This document shows, piece after piece, positions 20,206 through 31,982 of a stretch of 64,000 nucleotides of DNA. The DNA comes from Heliocidaris erythrogramma. Lineage: Eukaryota; Echinodermata; Echinoidea; Camarodonta; Echinometridae. The stretch's first letter is position 1; the number at the start of each line of letters is the position of its first letter. Both the position numbers and the translations under genes were made by a program. The stretch is taken from NCBI GenBank assembly GCA_025617745.1, contig CM046869.1:14899168-14963167 (forward strand), written 5' to 3'. The notes under the pieces were generated by a model. That model saw nothing but the letters and a program-made list of their open reading frames with translations. It made no database searches and was not told the DNA's origin.

Positions 20206-21487
20206 ATTGATAAAAACGTTTCATAATCGTAAGACCATACAAAATTACCAATAGCATTATGACAAACATAGAAGGTAATTGCTCATAATACGAAAAGGGG
20301 ACAGAGAAAGGCGTTCAGTGCCTGACTAGTGTGCGTAAAACTAGTTCTCGGAGGCCACGAAAAAACCCCAGGTTTGCTGGAGGAAACGTGGTTGCGACCA
20401 AGGATACTGAACGAGGGTGCACTTCCTTGCTCCTTTCTCTAATAAAAACTGAACATTAAGGAAAGGGGGTGGAGAAAATCTGAGGGGGGGGGGGTGGGAA
20501 GTTGAGCTATTAATGCTCAACGGAGAATGAACGAGGAAAGCAAATAGCAAAAACGAGAAAGCTCGTTCACGTACAAGTTACGTAATATGCACAATAGAGC
20601 ACACCTGTTGTTCGATAACGAAAAGAAATTCCATATTTATTGTACACATGCATTTGACTTCTCAAAACTTTGCTGGTGGTGGATTTCAACCAAAATTGGC
20701 AGGGATCACCCTTAGGCAAGGAGGATCTAAATTAATACAGATGGGGGTACCTACCAATATAGGGGGAGGGATCTTGGGGGCACCACCCCCATATAAGAGC
20801 ACCAATAATGGCAGTAACTAGATTCACATTTGCTTCTTCTTCTTTCAGCTCTGTTGCAAGATTGTTAGCAAACTTGGTAGGTATCATCCATAGAGGAAAG
20901 GTGGGGGGGGGGGGGCTTAGGGGCAGCACCCCTTAAGTGCCCCAACCTTTAATTTTTCACCAAGCAAAAATTTCACCCTAAAATTGTGTGATGCAGGCGA
21001 GGCTGTCCTGGGCATTTCCCTTGTTTGTTTTTTATCCTTCTTCTATCTTTCTATCTTTCTTGTACCTTATTTTCATCGTTCTATCATCTTCTATTTTTAC
21101 CTTTCCTCGTATGTTACTCTTTGTTTTCATCATTCTATCATCTTTTAATTTCACAGTATGAAATTTTTTCTTCCATCTTATCTTTCTATCCCTTTTTATA
21201 CATATTTTTAAATTGTTTTCTCCTCTCTCATCTTTATTTTTCACCAGTCAACTTCTCAACAAAATAGAAGATACAGACGTCATTGCATGCACATCGTTCT
21301 GATACGATTGCAATGCTAGTTCTCTCTCATTCTCTTTTTTCTTTTTTTCTTTTTTTCTTTTTTTTGTCATTCAATTGGGGGTATGTGCTCACACCTCCCT
21401 GTATCCTCCTGTAGCTACATCACTGTGTGTATTACATGACAAAAACATCAAACTTGATAGACGTGTGTATTGTGTTTCTTTTCTCAG
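20206..21487. other. Intron with pyrimidine-rich tracts, no gene
   Basis: 21020-21260 is a degenerate CTATC/TTTC array, opposite in orientation but related in words to the purine-rich array at 26090-27165. 21328-21365 is a (CTTTTTT)n tract. 20640-20990 contains G/C runs typical of local repeats. Open frames on both strands here are compositional. Confidence 0.5.
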
Positions 21488-21583
21488 ATAATGAAAGGCT
21501 TGCGTGGCCCTCCTGGACGACCAGGTGAACCAGGATTACCAGGACCAGCTGGACCAGAAGGACCAAAGGGGATTGCTGGTGGG
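21488..21583 (+). CDS. Collagen helix exon 1 (start of the Gly-X-Y region)
   Basis: 96 nt, 32 codons, phase 0. The acceptor TTTTCTCAG precedes 21488 and the donor GTAAGA begins at 21584. It encodes IMK followed by GLRGPPGRPGEPGLPGPAGP and EGPKGIAGG. The first three residues continue the non-collagenous linker (13151-13276); then an unbroken Gly-X-Y series starts. It ends after a GG pair, so that the junction with the next exon (DPTIGPT) creates an interruption of the triplet register. Collagen Gly-X-Y segments form the extracellular triple helix; Pro in the Y position here is a substrate for prolyl 4-hydroxylation. It is present once only, lying upstream of the duplicated block. Confidence 0.9.
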
Positions 21584-22112
21584 GTAAGATTTATATTTAT
21601 TTATTTGTATAAACAGTTTGATGTACACATGCATTACTAGTTCTTTCTAAAGACTACATGTATAAGACTTGTATTTGGTCATTTGATGTCCCTTGTGTTA
21701 TGAAGTATTGTGATGTTATGAACATAAATTAACATCAGAACTACCTTGTATCCTCTTCCTTGAAATATGGTCTTTTCCAAGCATTAGTAGGGCTTGTTAA
21801 TTAATACAGTTATCAGATACTTAAGTTAAATGTGGTCGGTAGAGAAAAGTAGAGAGAGTAGTTTGATCTTGTCTTAATATTGAGACAATCACTCTTAAAT
21901 TGGAGCCTATTTGACCAGAATGCAGCTTTTACTTTTGGCTACTTCTAATTTCAATCTCATTCTTTACTCTTATTGTATGCAATCCGGTGAAGTGCCTCAA
22001 TTTTTGTCTTACATTTTTGTCTACACAGCTTACCTTGAATGTGTGTAAATAATGTTAAATTGTGAAATATGAAACAAACTAAAACTATAGTTATGTTCAT
22101 TATGATCACTCT
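21584..22112. other. Intron, no recognisable element
   Basis: AT-rich sequence between the first helix exon and the repeat at 22113. Confidence 0.5.
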
Positions 22113-22664
22113 GTTTTTATGCCTCCGCCCACCGAAGGTGGTGCCAGAGGCATTATGTTTTCGGGTTGTCCGTCCCGTCCCGCTTTCTCGTTCTAGCGAT
22201 AACTCAAGTACCACATGAGGTATGAACTTCAAACTTGTTGCTAGTATGTATTACCATAGGAAGGCGATCTGATTAGATTTTGGGGTACATTGGTCAAAGG
22301 TCAAGGTCACAGAGGCCAATTTCTGAAATTTCAGTTGTTAGCCTTGTTCTAGCGATAACTCAAGAACCATTTGAGGTATGAAATTCAAACATGTTGCTAG
22401 TACTGTATGTATCACCATAGAAAGACGATCTGATTAGATTTTGGAATATGTAGGTCAAAGGTCAAAGGTCATAGAAGTAATTAAACAGGTGTATGTGAAA
22501 TGTTTTTTTTTACCTTTGTTATCATCATATCTCAACTATTTTGTATTCATGACTAGGAGATAAAGTGATCAGGTTTTGGGTTATAAGGTGTAAGGTCAAA
22601 TGTCAACAAATCAACATGAATGTGCGATATATTTCTGATTTGGCAAGGGTGGAGGCATAAATTT
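22113..22664. repeat. Inverted-ended repeat with tandem AGGTCA boxes
   Basis: The left edge TTTATGCCTCCGCCCACC is mirrored by the right edge GGGTGGAGGCATAAATTTC. Inside, a module of about 155 bp occurs twice (22186-22310, 22343-22475). It contains CGATAACTCAAG, TGAGGTATGAA-TTCAAAC, GATCTGATTAGATTTTGG and a run of AGGTCA-type boxes. The second module has AGGTCAAAGGTCAAAGGTCA at 22452-22471. A diverged relative lies at 27935-28110. It is probably a transposon family; no transposase is visible. Confidence 0.65.
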
Positions 22665-23215
22665 CTAATGTGTGCAGTCGAGAATTCATCTAGTTTATTT
22701 AATTCTTTTTTCCTCTCGATATTAAAGACACATAATAGTCAGCTCTCATGGGGAATTTGACACAATTCTGGTGTTCAATAACACGTGTTGTTAATATCCC
22801 AGAGTGGACTCAGTTTTATGACCAAAAGGCCTGATGTAATTCTCTGCATATTCACCCATCGCCCCATCTATTATCTTACATTTCCCTCATCCAGAGACTA
22901 TCTTAGAGACTGTCTTAGAGACCAGGTTTTTTCTTGACAGTGGGTTTGCTGTGTGCAAGACTTGTACCCATTAATGGTATTTCCAGTATTTTCTGATGTC
23001 AGAGAATTATGACATACGGCACATGGAAACTGCCTACCATATCCCTTTCAAAGAACTGTTTTAGAGATATTCATTTTGAAATAAAATACATTATCATAGG
23101 GAAACTTATCTGTTAATTATTTCTCTTAACCCTATTATATCCACATACGATATGAACTGCAGAATAGTCCTATTTGCTTCTGTGTTGGGAAGAAAAATGT
23201 AGACCTACGTAGCTC
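22665..23215. other. Intron upstream of the duplicated block
   Basis: Non-coding sequence. The visible identity with the second copy begins at 23216, because the second copy emerges from the N gap at that point. The true left end of the duplication could lie anywhere further left. Confidence 0.6.
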
Positions 23216-23582
23216 AAACACATTCTTCTATGCCAATATTGAAAGAAACTCATTTCAGTGATGTGGGTTTGTATCCCACTGCTGCCACCCACCGCCAATA
23301 TCGAAAGAAACACCAGGCAATTGTCGGAGAGTTTGCAGTTCCATGGTGACATTTTTTTTATGGCATTCATAAAGTGAAGCATTCATACAATACGCCTATA
23401 GTGGGTAACATAATTATGCATTTACTGTGACATCTACAGTAGATCATAACATCATGTAATGGAGCAACACCCTCATTCTTTGACAGGATTTACTGCCACA
23501 GCTCCGAAGTAATAAAGAATCACTGCAGTAAACAGTAATACATTACCATATGCAATAATTTCTTTGTATTCACCCTTTTAAG

Positions 23583-23693
23583 GACCCAACTATTGGACCG
23601 ACAGGAGCACCTGGTCCTCCTGGAGAAGGGGGCCCACCTGGCAAGCCTGGTCCTGAAGGCGAGACAGGTCCACCTGGACCTAAGGGAAAGACG
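23583..23693 (+). CDS. Collagen helix exon 2 (copy 1)
   Basis: 111 nt, 37 codons, phase 0. The acceptor is CCCTTTTAAG and the donor GTAATT begins at 23694. It begins DPTI, a non-triplet segment, followed by 33 residues of perfect Gly-X-Y (GPTGAPGPPGEGGPPGKPGP, then EGETGPPGPKGKT). With the preceding exon ending GIAGG, the helix has the imperfection GGD-PTI-GPT. The 111-nt length is best read as a standard 99-nt exon plus 12 nt for DPTI. The equivalent exon in copy 2 (44628-44734) is 4 nt shorter. Confidence 0.9.
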
Positions 23694-26041
23694 GTAATTT
23701 GTTCATTTGTCAAAGTTTGCACCTGAAAAAGATGATGTAATTTTCATCCTGGTTTTAGAAGCATAGACTTCCAGAGCAAAATCTCATTTGTGCACAAAAC
23801 AGTGTAAAATCAGTTTATTGTTGATGACATGAGCGATCATCACATTTTTCTGATGTAAACTTTAGATTTTCTTGTCATAATTTTTATGTAATTTGGGGCC
23901 TTCCCTGAGCTAAATCGGCCTTTGTTCCCAAGCATTTTTTTCACTGGCACATTATGCTCATTCACACCTTCTCAAGGGTGCAAAGCACTTGATAATGTTA
24001 GCCCATCAGCAAGTCATAGCTCATTTTATTACTTATGTGGAAGAAGTTTTTATTTCAAATTGTATGCAACTGTGGGCTCAAAGGTTTGTACGTATGTATC
24101 TGGTTTCATATTAATAGCAGTTGAGCAAGATGCAAGATGCAAGATGGTGGAAACAGAAAGGAGAGCGGTTTTATCCAGTAGAAATTATACAAGTTATGCC
24201 CCCTTATATTGGAACATTTGTGATTAAAAGATCTGTTAGTCATTGTGTTGTTATAATGAACATCAGTTTCAAACTGTGATTACATGTACATCGAGAAATA
24301 TACAAAACATAGAATGATATCATGAAAATTAATTGATATGATCATTTCCTCTGTGAATATATCATTTATATCATGTAGCTCATGACTGAACTTTAGCAAT
24401 GATTATATATGTTCAGATAAATAGTAAAACAATCCATCCAGAAATGGGTACACTAAAAAAATTTAAAAAGAGCCTGTTTTTTAATTTTTAAAGTGTTTCA
24501 TCTTGGTATTGTAGAGACAGATGTAGCTTGGTGCCTTTTAGTTTATAGGATTTATACCTACTTCAAATTCACCTTGATGTTTTGAAATTGTATGAAAGAG
24601 AAATTTCCAGATTTTTTATGACTGACCAGAATCATGGGAAACATATTGGGTTTTTGTGTAAATCAAACCGAAACGAAGCTGAATAAAAAACAAACTTGGA
24701 ATTCTATTTATTTTACATATTATTTTTTATAGCATATGTCTAGATTCTTCTAAGGGGAGATTCGTACAGGCATCTGGAACAGATGATCCTAACTTTGTTT
24801 ATCTATCATGTCTTATATTTTTCAAAATGATTTGGAATAAGATGTAAGTTTTCATGATATTTTGAATATGGATTTTTATAGCTCCAGATGTTTCAGAACA
24901 TAGTAATTTATTGCCAGTTTGTAGAAAATGTCAATCCCAGCTGTTCAAAATATTTTTATGGTCACCATTGTGTTAGATGAAGTGAGTCATAAATTCCATC
25001 ATTTGTTTGAAATTCAGGATTTTTTAAATGTTAATCTAATAACTGTGCACCCATGAGGGTCATTTTACTTTTTTCCCCTACAATATTCATGCTGTGTATC
25101 AAGTAACTGTAAGAAACAAATGCAGAGCTGTTTTGCCTTCGACTCCCATGCATGCACAAACCATGTTCATTTACTCTGTACATTATTTATTGACACTGCA
25201 AATATGTATTTGTAAAATTTGAAATGTACTTTTGAATTTTGCAAAATTTTGTACACAGTTGAAAAGGAAGTTGAAAATGAAGTTGAAATGATGCAAAACA
25301 TGTATTTTCAATAGAATTTCTGCAATTTGGGAATCCTTTTTTATGTAATCCAAGTTTTGTAATTTGTATATATGCAACATTTTCATTAGCATATTGGGGT
25401 CACCATATAAATTAATGGCAAGCTATCATTATGTAGAATCATGCACTATGGAGATGAATTATTCATGTAGACTGAGTTAGAATAGAGAAAATGAAGATAT
25501 TCTAAAAAATTGCAGTCATGAATGCATGTACATGTACATGCTTGTAGCTGTACATTGTTTTTCAGCTTTTACAGTGCTCATTTTTCATCATGAAGGACAT
25601 AGGTCAACAAGCTTTTGACCTTCAAGGAACTCTTGTCTACATTTGATAGAATGTATGTGTAATTGAAATGTTGAGTAATGTAGAGAATTATTTCTTAGTC
25701 TAGGTAAGCTTCAATGCTTAAGACAATCTAAGGTAAGAAAAGAATATGTTTGGAAAGATGCTAGAAGAATGTTAAAACAATATAATAGGATAGGGGCTCC
25801 ACTTTCATCTCTTCATCATTTATTTTGATAAATATTTAATATAAAGAATAATGGGATCAGTGGAGATAGTAATGGCGAGGGATGAGAAAAGGTTCGTAAT
25901 TTACTCCTTACTTATCATACTGCATAATCAGTTTTCGGTTTGTGTTGTGTTACATCTGCAACTTTGGAGTAGTAGAGAGTATTTTCTCATAATTCAAAAA
26001 TTATAACTTTTTAATGTGACATGAGGAGAGCGTTTTCGGGT
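23694..26041. other. Intron, no recognisable element
   Basis: AT-rich. The 101-codon frame at 23922-24227 (+) is identical in copy 2 (44962-45267) but has no recognised domain and no splice context. The duplication explains its conservation here. Confidence 0.5.
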
Positions 26042-27248
26042 CAACACTGGTTCTAGCTCAAATCAAGCTCCACCTTTGCACAGCTACATGTATACATAGA
26101 GAGAAGATTAAAGGAAAACAGAGAATAACATATGAAAAGGTAGACAAAAATGATAGAAGAATAAAGAGAAATAATAACATAAGGAAAGACATAAAGAGAA
26201 GATGTAAGAAGATGCAAGAAGAAAGAAAGATTTGAGTAGAGGTGTCGTGGTCTAGTGGATACGTCACCAGACTGGATCACATGGTTCGTGGTTCGAGTCC
26301 CGCTGCGGAACTAATGTCCTTTCGCAAGACATTAATCTACATTTTTCACTTTCCATCTGGTAGGATGCAAATGTCATTGTGACTGAATTGTATGTGAACC
26401 TGTAAAATGGCTGCCAGACTGGAATGCTACCCTGTGGAGTGGAGAATGTGCACTATAAGTACAGAATCGTAACTGGATCCAATGTCCGGGGTAATGATAT
26501 ACTGTAAAGCGCTTTGATTAGTTATTAACTGCAAAGGCCCATATAAATGCAGGTATTATTATAAGGATGAAATAAGGAAAGATGGAAAGAGAATATAAAG
26601 AAATATTGAATCAAAGAATAACAAAAGGAAAAATATAAAAGAAAGAAAAAAATGATAGAAAAATAAAAACGAAGAACAACAAAGGCAAGATAAAAAGAGA
26701 AGGAAAGAAGAAAAATAAAGAGATACATATGAAAGGATAGATCAAATGATGAAAGAAGGAATGAATAAAAAAGAATAAGGAAAAAAAGAAAGAAGATGAT
26801 AGTAGGATAAAAACAAAGAATAACATTAGGAATGATAGAGGAAGAGAGATAAAGAAATACAAAGTTAATGACACAAGAAAAGATGAAAGAAGAAAAATAT
26901 GGAAAACAATTATAAGGATAGGAAGAGAAAACTAATTATAGAAGGAAGAAACAGAATGACATAAGGAAAGAGAGAAAAAGGATTTACATGTGGAAGATAG
27001 AAAGTTAAGGCGACAAAAAACAAAAATACATTCGAATGATAGAAAAAAGAGATAATAGAAGGCTAAAAACACAGAATAACATAGAAAGATTTTTTTAAAA
27101 GATGACGAAAGAAGAAAAATTAAATGTACATGTATTTATAATGAAGAACGGAAAGTGCATGACGAAGTTGAAATTTACTTTTTGGGTCAAACTGCGCAGT
27201 ATAGCTGCGCAAAGGCGGAGCTTGAATTAAGCAAAAATCAGCATTGGC
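26042..27248. repeat. Purine-rich array bounded by inverted repeats (copy 1)
   Basis: The left edge 26042-26087 (CAACACTGG...CAAGCTCCACCTTTGCACAG) is the imperfect reverse complement of the right edge 27201-27248 (CTGCGCAAAGGCGGAGCTTG...CATTGGC). Between them is a degenerate GATAGAAGAATAAA/ATAACATAAGGAAAGA array on the plus strand, interrupted by a SINE (26238-26562). Minus-strand Phe/Leu-rich frames here are compositional. The architecture suggests a transposon that captured or expanded a minisatellite. Confidence 0.65.
26238..26562 (+). repeat. tRNA-derived SINE (copy 1)
   Basis: A box TGGTCTAGTGG (26249-26259) and B box GGTTCGAGTCC (26290-26300) lie in a tRNA-like head. A body follows containing GCAAGACATTAATCTACAT and TGTGGAGTGGAGAATGTG. 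The tail CCCATATAAATGCAGGTATT ends in ATTATAAG. It is inserted in the purine-rich array. Confidence 0.85.
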
Positions 27249-28266
27249 ATGAACGTTCTCCACAGGAAACCGTGCCTTAAATCAGTGTTTGAACTGTGAC
27301 TCGTGTCCATGATTCTAGCTTAAACAATTACTTGAAAGCACCCTCAGTTTGGCGTTCTCAATCATGATTTTTTTTTCACAACAGACAAAAAATTGCATGA
27401 ACACAACTGTTTTAAACTAAATGTCTTACATATCCTGATTGTGGGCTGAAGAATGTTTGCATGAATGCAACCTAAATCTGCCATAAGTGGGATGGAGGCA
27501 AAAAAACCTAAATGTGAAAGTGGGTGGACCATAATTCCACCCTGGTTTCAACCCATCTAGTGCTCACAAGGATCAAAGATATTACTTTTATAGCCTATTT
27601 AATTATGCTCCTCTATCGATGCGTCCTCGGCTGTTTAATTTGTCTTGCACAAACTTTAATTAAACAACAACAACACATAAATATCCACCAGAAACCAAAT
27701 TCGCTAAAATCTCGTTTCACAGAATACCCAAAATGACACTTTTGAAAAGTGACAATTTTGCCTTTACTGTTAGCTCACTCATGCATGGTTCAATAGATCA
27801 ATCTCATTTTCACAGAAAAGTTAGTCAATAAGTGTAGGAACACTCCTGCCAAGTTATTTTGCTCAAAACATTTTCTTTAAAAAGTTACGCCATTTTGAGT
27901 AAGAGAAGAGTTACTTTTTTTGTTGTGTTTAGTATGCATCACCATAGTGAGACGAACTGATTCGATTTTGGTTCAAGTCTAGGTCAAATGTGACATGTCA
28001 TAGAGGTCATTATATTTGAACTTAATGATTTTTAGCTTTGTTATGACCATATCTCAACTATTTTGTATTCGTGAATGGGAGGAGATAAAGTGATTAGACT
28101 TTTGGTTATCACAGTATTTCAAGAATAGTTTGAGCCATCAACTGAATTTAGGCGTAGGCATATAGGAGACGCAGTCACATTTATCTTGTTTTTCTACTTA
28201 TTTTATTTCTTTATTATCTAGAATTAGACCAGAAATCAGTAAGATGAATTTTCTGTTCTTTTCTAG
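27249..28266. other. Intron with a diverged AGGTCA-type repeat
   Basis: 27935-28110 contains ACCATAGTGAGACGAACTG, GATTCGATTTTGG and TCTCAACTATTTTGTATTCG, all words of the 22113-22664 family. Otherwise there is nothing recognisable. The 70-codon frame at 27524-27736 has no recognised domain. Confidence 0.5.
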
Positions 28267-28320
28267 GGCCTAAGAGGAGTGAGAGGAGAAAGGGGGCAAA
28301 AAGGTGAAGAAGGAATAGAA
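28267..28320 (+). CDS. Collagen helix exon 3 (copy 1), 54 nt
   Basis: Acceptor TTCTTTTCTAG, donor GTGAGC from 28321. Exactly 54 nt, phase 0, the canonical fibrillar-collagen unit. It encodes GLRGVRGERGQKGEEGIE, six perfect triplets unusually rich in charged residues (four Arg/Lys in the first half, Glu-rich second half), plausible as an ionic binding or axial-stagger segment. The same exon is present unchanged at 49320-49373. Confidence 0.93.
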
Positions 28321-30741
28321 GTGAGCAACTCTCTTTTATTGAAAGAATAATTTCTTACTGACTTCTGGATCTATATATTCATAATTTCTCTCTAATTAGC
28401 TTGCAAAAAATACTAATGCTGAGACAAGCTCAAAAACTCTGCTAGGTATGACCCTCACTTAACATTAGATGACATTTTGTTTCTTTTTATCACAAACAAA
28501 CAATTGGTACATCTCATTTTATCATCCATTAAGTAATTTGATTTTCTCTCTCTATTTAATTTTTTTAAAAATCTGACTGTTGACTTGAAGGGCTTTTTGT
28601 GGCTGCAGAGATATGTCTAGATGCTTTTAACAATCTTAAATGCATCCCCTAAACCCATAGAGAGTTTAGCAGTCTATAGATGACAATGTCAGAAAGTTTT
28701 TTAGAAATTATTTTGAAATGGAGATAGCTTGCTCACTTTTAGCCCTTGCATGGACTTTGCCACAGGGAGTGCTCATGTTGAAGCGGGGATAGTTGTAGTG
28801 TTCTACTTTATTCACTCATATCAAAGGTATTACCAGTTTATTAACAAGGTATTTACTTCAAAACATGTGCATTAATATTTAATACACTATCAAATTTACA
28901 TATCATGAAGGATTGGTGATTTTTTTAAAATTTCCTCTTCCAAATTTTACAGACAAGTTATGGCCATTTATTCATGTTACATTACTCAATTGAATTAAAA
29001 ATTCAAAAGCATGAAATGTAATCACTTATTTTTATTTTTGACCATAGATTCTAGCCATTTTTTAAAGAGAATTGTTACATGACAACATCTGAACAAGAAA
29101 TATTAAATCTTTCTTTAAGACATATTCCACACAAATTTCATAATCAACGATATGTGGTTTAATTCATCTTGTCCTTCTCTTGGAAAACAAAATATGTGAA
29201 AATATGGAATTCCTTCTTGCGTTTCAATCATTAATTTGATGTCATAGCACACACAGGATAAGTTCTTTGCTGTGCAGTTAAAATTATATAGTGTGGCAAA
29301 GTCTGTGTTCACTTGCTAAGTGCTAACCTTAGCTATGATTATAGACCTCCAAAACCTGACTCTAACCAGTTTCATTGAGATCACTTTTGATCTCTTTTGA
29401 CAAGATCTTGTGTCATGTTTCATATGAAGACTGCAGACTGCGAAATGTCTTCTGGGTTCACTGTCTGTATATTTCACAATACAATGTACCTCAGCATGGG
29501 TTCTTACACAGTATGGACAGCAAAAAGTGACGTGGATTAAACTTGGTTAGAATCAGGTTAAAGAGGTCAAAATAAACATGTAGCTGTTGTTTTTTAATTC
29601 CTAACCTATAAGAGGTCAGAGAAATAGAAATGAGCTTCTAAGATAACTAATAACATTGTTTCTAACCTTGTGCATTTTTCTCTTTTTGTTTCGAGGTAAA
29701 TAATCATTCTGATCATTCCCTAGCAAACATCAAGTTAATGGTTACATCACCTTTCTGGTAGATTCCAGAAAAAGAAATAGATGAACTGCATTTCTTTCTT
29801 GAGGAGGGGTGTACTTTTCACTTAAAAGTAGATCTGAATGGGTGTAAACTTTATTTTGCCACATTTTGGGAATACAGTTCTCATCATTATTGCATTTTAT
29901 AGGTATTACACAGAATTGTGATTAGTGTCATCAATATGCCTTTCTGAATTTTATGTTTTCACACAAGGCATTGTATCAATAGTTGTCCATTTCCATCCTT
30001 TGTGTAGGCAATAGACACCCATTTCTGACAGGGGTACTGTTTTGTTTTATGTAGCCAAGAGGAAGCCCGTGCAACAGTTTGATCACAAAAATTACATGCA
30101 CCGTTATTATGTTATAGTATAATAGGATTGTAGTCTTTTCTAGTGAGATTATTAATCTGTTAGAAACTTAATGTGTAACAATGCATGCACTACTTTTTTG
30201 TTTATACCTATATGTGAGGATGCATGTGGATAATCAAGCTGGAACTCATTGTCACAATATTCTCAATTTATTTTAAAATATTACTGCTATATATGCACAT
30301 TTTTAATGGGTATTGTTCAGTATATACAGAATATTTCACTGCATATTTACCAAAATGTGGCAGGATTGATTATTTTGATTACATGTTTCTTAAAATGCTA
30401 AGTGTAAAACTATAACAATTCGTAAATGCCCTTGATTTGTTTGAGGTCTAAAATGTACAAATTGTGAAGAAAAAAACAAAATAATGTAGGGAGGAAAAGA
30501 GTGTGATGTTTACTTCCCATTATTCCTCAGTACATTAAACCAAAAATAATGAATATTCATTTTACCCCTTTCTAATTGGAGTGTTTGGGTCAGCAGAGTT
30601 TAGAGACAGGAGTTCTCAATTGCATGCATTGTACTACTTGATGATTTATTTCACGATTTATTTCACTTTTACCTGAAAGAGTGCTTCCCATATATTTTTC
30701 CTTCTATTTTAATATTTCTTGTATTTACTTGGTTTGTACAG
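28321..30741. other. Intron, no recognisable element
   Basis: AT-rich sequence. Short frames (29115-29312, 30224-30415) show no domain. Confidence 0.5.
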
Positions 30742-30795
30742 GGGCGGGTCGGAGCCCCAGGGCCAAGGGGAGATCCTGGCCATCCTGGAACAGAT
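30742..30795 (+). CDS. Collagen helix exon 4 (copy 1), 54 nt, contains RGD
   Basis: Acceptor GGTTTGTACAG, donor GTAAGT from 30796. 54 nt, phase 0. It encodes GRVGAPGPRGDPGHPGTD. The triplet series is perfect and includes Arg-Gly-Asp, the integrin-recognition tripeptide; in native triple helices RGD is often cryptic, so function is not implied. It is identical in copy 2 (51794-51847). Confidence 0.93.
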
Positions 30796-30859
30796 GTAAG
30801 TATATTGAGACTCCCTAGCTTTAAAAATAGAGAGAGATGGATGGAAATAGGCTGAAGAT

Positions 30860-30861
<2 letters not shown>

Positions 30862-30891
<30 letters not shown>
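30862..30891. repeat. (GA)n microsatellite (copy 1)
   Basis: About 14 GA units just inside the intron after exon 4; counterpart at 51914-51943. Confidence 0.9.
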
Positions 30892-30894
<3 letters not shown>

Positions 30895-31282
30895 GTAAGG
30901 GGGCAAATCTGGGTTTTATGATCAGGATAATGCAGACCCTACATTATCGTATTTGGTTTGGTCCATGAACCTACAGTCATATGACACTTGATTACCTGCC
31001 TGATACAGGATTTGTGACTGGATGGTCATAACAATTAATGCTTCTGTTACAGCTTTTCAGAGTTTGTAAACATTATTTCTTTTCCAGAAGATGATGATCT
31101 GAAATAAAAGGTCGAAAATTTAAAACTCATCATGACTCTGATTGAAGTTTTATTTCTAGCACTATTATTTCTATTGCTTTATTATTGTAGTGCACATAAT
31201 AGGAGCATGGGTTGTGAATGGGGATTTTGTTGACATAACTCTCTCCTTTCTATACAGTATTTTACTATCTTTTATCATGTAG

Positions 31283-31381
31283 GGTTTCAATGGCTGGAAG
31301 GGAGGGATTGGACCTCCTGGACCACCAGGATCTGAAGGTGAACGAGGTGGGCCAGGACAAATTGGGCTACAAGGACAAGCG
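31283..31381 (+). CDS. Collagen helix exon 5 (copy 1), 99 nt
   Basis: Acceptor TATCATGTAG, donor GTAAAT from 31382. 99 nt, phase 0, 33 residues: GFNGWKGGIGPPGPPGSEGE then RGGPGQIGLQGQA. Eleven perfect triplets. A tryptophan in an X position (GWK) is rare in triple helices. It is followed by a (CTTCTTCCCC)n stretch in the intron (31400-31434), which in copy 2 is next to a 22-bp tandem insertion. Counterpart at 52335-52433. Confidence 0.93.
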
Positions 31382-31895
31382 GTAAATCTATAGAACCTCT
31401 CATCTTCCCCCTTCTTCCCCCTTCTTCCCCCTTATGTCCCCTTCTTTTTTTCAACCTATTCTTCTTCCTATGCTCTTCTGTTCCCTTTTACTGTATGTAG
31501 TTGCTCTATATTGCTTAATATGTTTTTACAGATTACTTTTAGTTCTTTAACATTTTATGTATATATTTCAATGTTATATTTTGCCCTATTTCTTGACTTT
31601 GTTTATGTAATATTGTTTAAATGAGAATGTTAAAATTGAAACAAGAAACAAAACAGGGATATCTTGCTCCTTTTTCTTATTTCTGTACAAAATTATGTCA
31701 TACAGAAAGCAGAGGTTTTTGTTAGAGAAATGACCACTTAAATGGCAGTTGTACCTTCCGAATTAGAGACAAATATGATTTGGGACAATTGATATAAGTG
31801 AAGCTTTTATTTATATATTATGAAGGCTCTTTCAGAGTTTTGAATACCTATTTCTTTTCTTCCCTCATCTTTTGTTTGTGACCTTTGATCTGCAG
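31382..31895. other. Intron between helix exons 5 and 6
   Basis: Non-coding sequence with a CT-rich start and an AT-rich remainder; no element recognised. Confidence 0.5.
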
Positions 31896-31940
31896 GGTAT
31901 GCCCGGGGACCATGGTGCATGGGGACCACCTGGTCCACCG
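31896..31940 (+). CDS. Collagen helix exon 6 (copy 1), 45 nt
   Basis: Acceptor TGATCTGCAG, donor GTAAGC from 31941. 45 nt, phase 0, encoding GMPGDHGAWGPPGPP. 45 nt is one of the standard fibrillar-collagen exon sizes (54 minus one triplet). It has another rare tryptophan (GAW). Counterpart at 52969-53013. Confidence 0.92.
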
Positions 31941-31982
31941 GTAAGCAACAATGTGCACACTACATTACAAGATTGAATACTT

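Noticed and set aside
23922-24227. 101-codon frame conserved identically in both copies
   Set aside because: Both copies are nearly identical throughout, so identity is no evidence of coding; no domain, splice site or codon signal seen.
26238-26310. Possible functional tRNA gene at the SINE head
   Set aside because: A and B boxes are present, but a SINE body and tail follow and the acceptor stem does not close as in the tRNA at 18050-18120.
26525-26874. Phe/Leu-rich membrane-like frames on the minus strand (and 47576-47925)
   Set aside because: They are translations of the antisense of a purine-rich low-complexity array. No start context or domain.
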